DNA from: Bacillota bacterium
Lineage (GTDB): Bacteria; Bacillota; Clostridia; Acetivibrionales; DSM-1351
Assembly: GCA_023417285.1 (NCBI GenBank)
Contig: JAEZFR010000546.1
Span: forward strand, 1-6,190
Reading direction: 5' to 3'
Length of the DNA: 6,190 nt
In this document: in pieces, positions 5,497-6,190 of the stretch
How the letters are laid out: every line of letters begins with the position of its first letter
Position numbering within the stretch: the stretch's first letter is position 1
Translations under genes and position numbers: made by a program
Notes under the pieces: model-generated
What the model was told of the DNA's origin: nothing
The model's database searches: none
What the model saw: only the letters and a program-made list of their open reading frames with translations

Positions 5497-6190
5497 ATGA
5501 TCATTTGTAGCAAGTGTTTTAGGGATATTGAAATTAAAGCTGTAATAGACCACACAGGAGAAATAGGAAATTGTCAAATATGCGGCTCCACTAACGTAAG
5601 TATTTATGATACAGAAAAAAACATAAAATTAACAGAGCTATTTGAAGATTTAGTAAGTATCTATTCTCCTATAAGGATGTTACCAGCATCATACCCAAGA
5701 GCAGAAGTATCATTATTGAAAGATGAATTGTTAAATAATTGGAATATCTTTGCTAATTTAAGTTCAAGCAAGGTATATTCAATAATAACAGCTATATGCA
5801 AGGAAAAATATGAAGATACTCCGGAGCTATTTGATCAACCGGTGGGCATAGTAGAGCTTCATGACGATGATTACATATCAGCACATTCATTATTAAAAGC
5901 AAACAGTTGGGAAAGCTTTACTGACAATATAAAAAAAGTGAACAGATTTCATTCTAATTATATTAATCTTGATATATTAGAAAAATTCTGTTCTTATATA
6001 CGTAAGAGTTATAAAAAAGGAGAAATATTTTTCCGTGGCAGAGTATCACCAGAAATAGGATATACTTTTGATAAAATGGGAGCGCCTGATTCAAATATGG
6101 CAACTGCTGGAAGAGCTAATTGTGATGGAATAAGCTGCCTATATTTAGCAAGTGACACGAAAACTACAATACATGAAGTTAGAGCAGGCG
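5497..6190 (+). CDS. Zinc-ribbon and RES-domain protein, partial at right edge
   Basis: 231 codons are open to the window end from ATG 5497, which lies 1 nt after the previous stop with AAGGAGA at 5484-5490. The N-terminus has a zinc ribbon, C4-x2-C7 and C26-x2-C29 (ICSKC, CQIC). Residues 45-170 are mostly helical and resemble the HEPN/RES N-terminal domain that often precedes RES. The RES domain starts near residue 176: IFFRGRV (Arg180, Arg182), then AGRANCDGISCLYLASD (204-220) and TTIHEVRAG with Glu227. This is the family's conserved R...E pattern; the later conserved Ser lies outside the window. RES proteins such as MbcT and ParT consume NAD+ or ADP-ribosylate a target and act as toxins. 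Here the domain is the probable effector of the trio. No separate antitoxin gene of the usual Xre/DUF2384 type is visible upstream. Confidence 0.88.
   Translation, partial: MIICSKCFRDIEIKAVIDHTGEIGNCQICGSTNVSIYDTEKNIKLTELFEDLVSIYSPIRMLPASYPRAEVSLLKDELLNNWNIFANLSSSKVYSIITAICKEKYEDTPELFDQPVGIVELHDDDYISAHSLLKANSWESFTDNIKKVNRFHSNYINLDILEKFCSYIRKSYKKGEIFFRGRVSPEIGYTFDKMGAPDSNMATAGRANCDGISCLYLASDTKTTIHEVRAG

Noticed and set aside
1..6190. CRISPR array, tRNA or rRNA genes
   Set aside because: No regularly spaced repeats, no cloverleaf-type stretch and no conserved rRNA segments were seen on either strand.

Overview
The window looks like a piece of a low-GC Gram-positive (Bacillota) chromosome or integrated element, most probably Clostridia/Lachnospiraceae. 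The grounds are strong AAGGAGG-type ribosome binding sites, consensus sigma-A promoters, A/T-rich codon use and the type of insertion-sequence genes at the left end. No species can be fixed from the sequence alone.

Left third (1-1925): mobile-element debris. On the minus strand is the 5' end of a two-gene insertion sequence: a zinc-ribbon/HTH protein of DUF6431 type, broken by one in-frame TAA, followed by the first 96 codons of a DDE-type transposase that runs off the window. On the plus strand, opposite the start of this pair, lies a compact stretch with a good promoter, two hairpins and an intrinsic terminator (950-1097). It could encode a small RNA of about 110 nt. Next come two broken plus-strand genes: the N-terminal part of a YgjP-like (DUF45) metallopeptidase without its catalytic half, and the C-terminal part of a tyrosine recombinase that has lost the catalytic HxxR arginine. 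A strong hairpin terminator (1877-1924) closes this section.

Right two thirds (1925-6190): a more A/T-rich, intact, plus-strand gene cluster. A sigma-A promoter (1954-1982), followed by a perfect 9-bp inverted repeat, precedes two proteins I do not recognise (280 and 206 aa). A second promoter, matching the full consensus TTGACA-17-TATAAT and again overlapped by an inverted repeat, lies between the 206-aa gene and the next one. It drives a tightly coupled trio: an sce7726-family protein (PD-(D/E)XK nuclease-like core with a QxxxY motif), an sce7725-family protein (beta-protein type), and a protein with an N-terminal zinc ribbon and a C-terminal RES domain (NAD-consuming toxin fold), cut off by the window end.

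How they may work together (inference): a nuclease-like protein, its usual partner and a RES-domain effector, under apparently repressible promoters and beside recombinase and IS remnants, fit an accessory conflict module such as anti-phage defence or a toxin system. The two unknown upstream proteins may be its sensor, regulator or additional effector. Nothing in the sequence proves this function. About 265 bases at the far right of the RES gene's reading frame already carry the RES signature, but its end and anything beyond are not visible.
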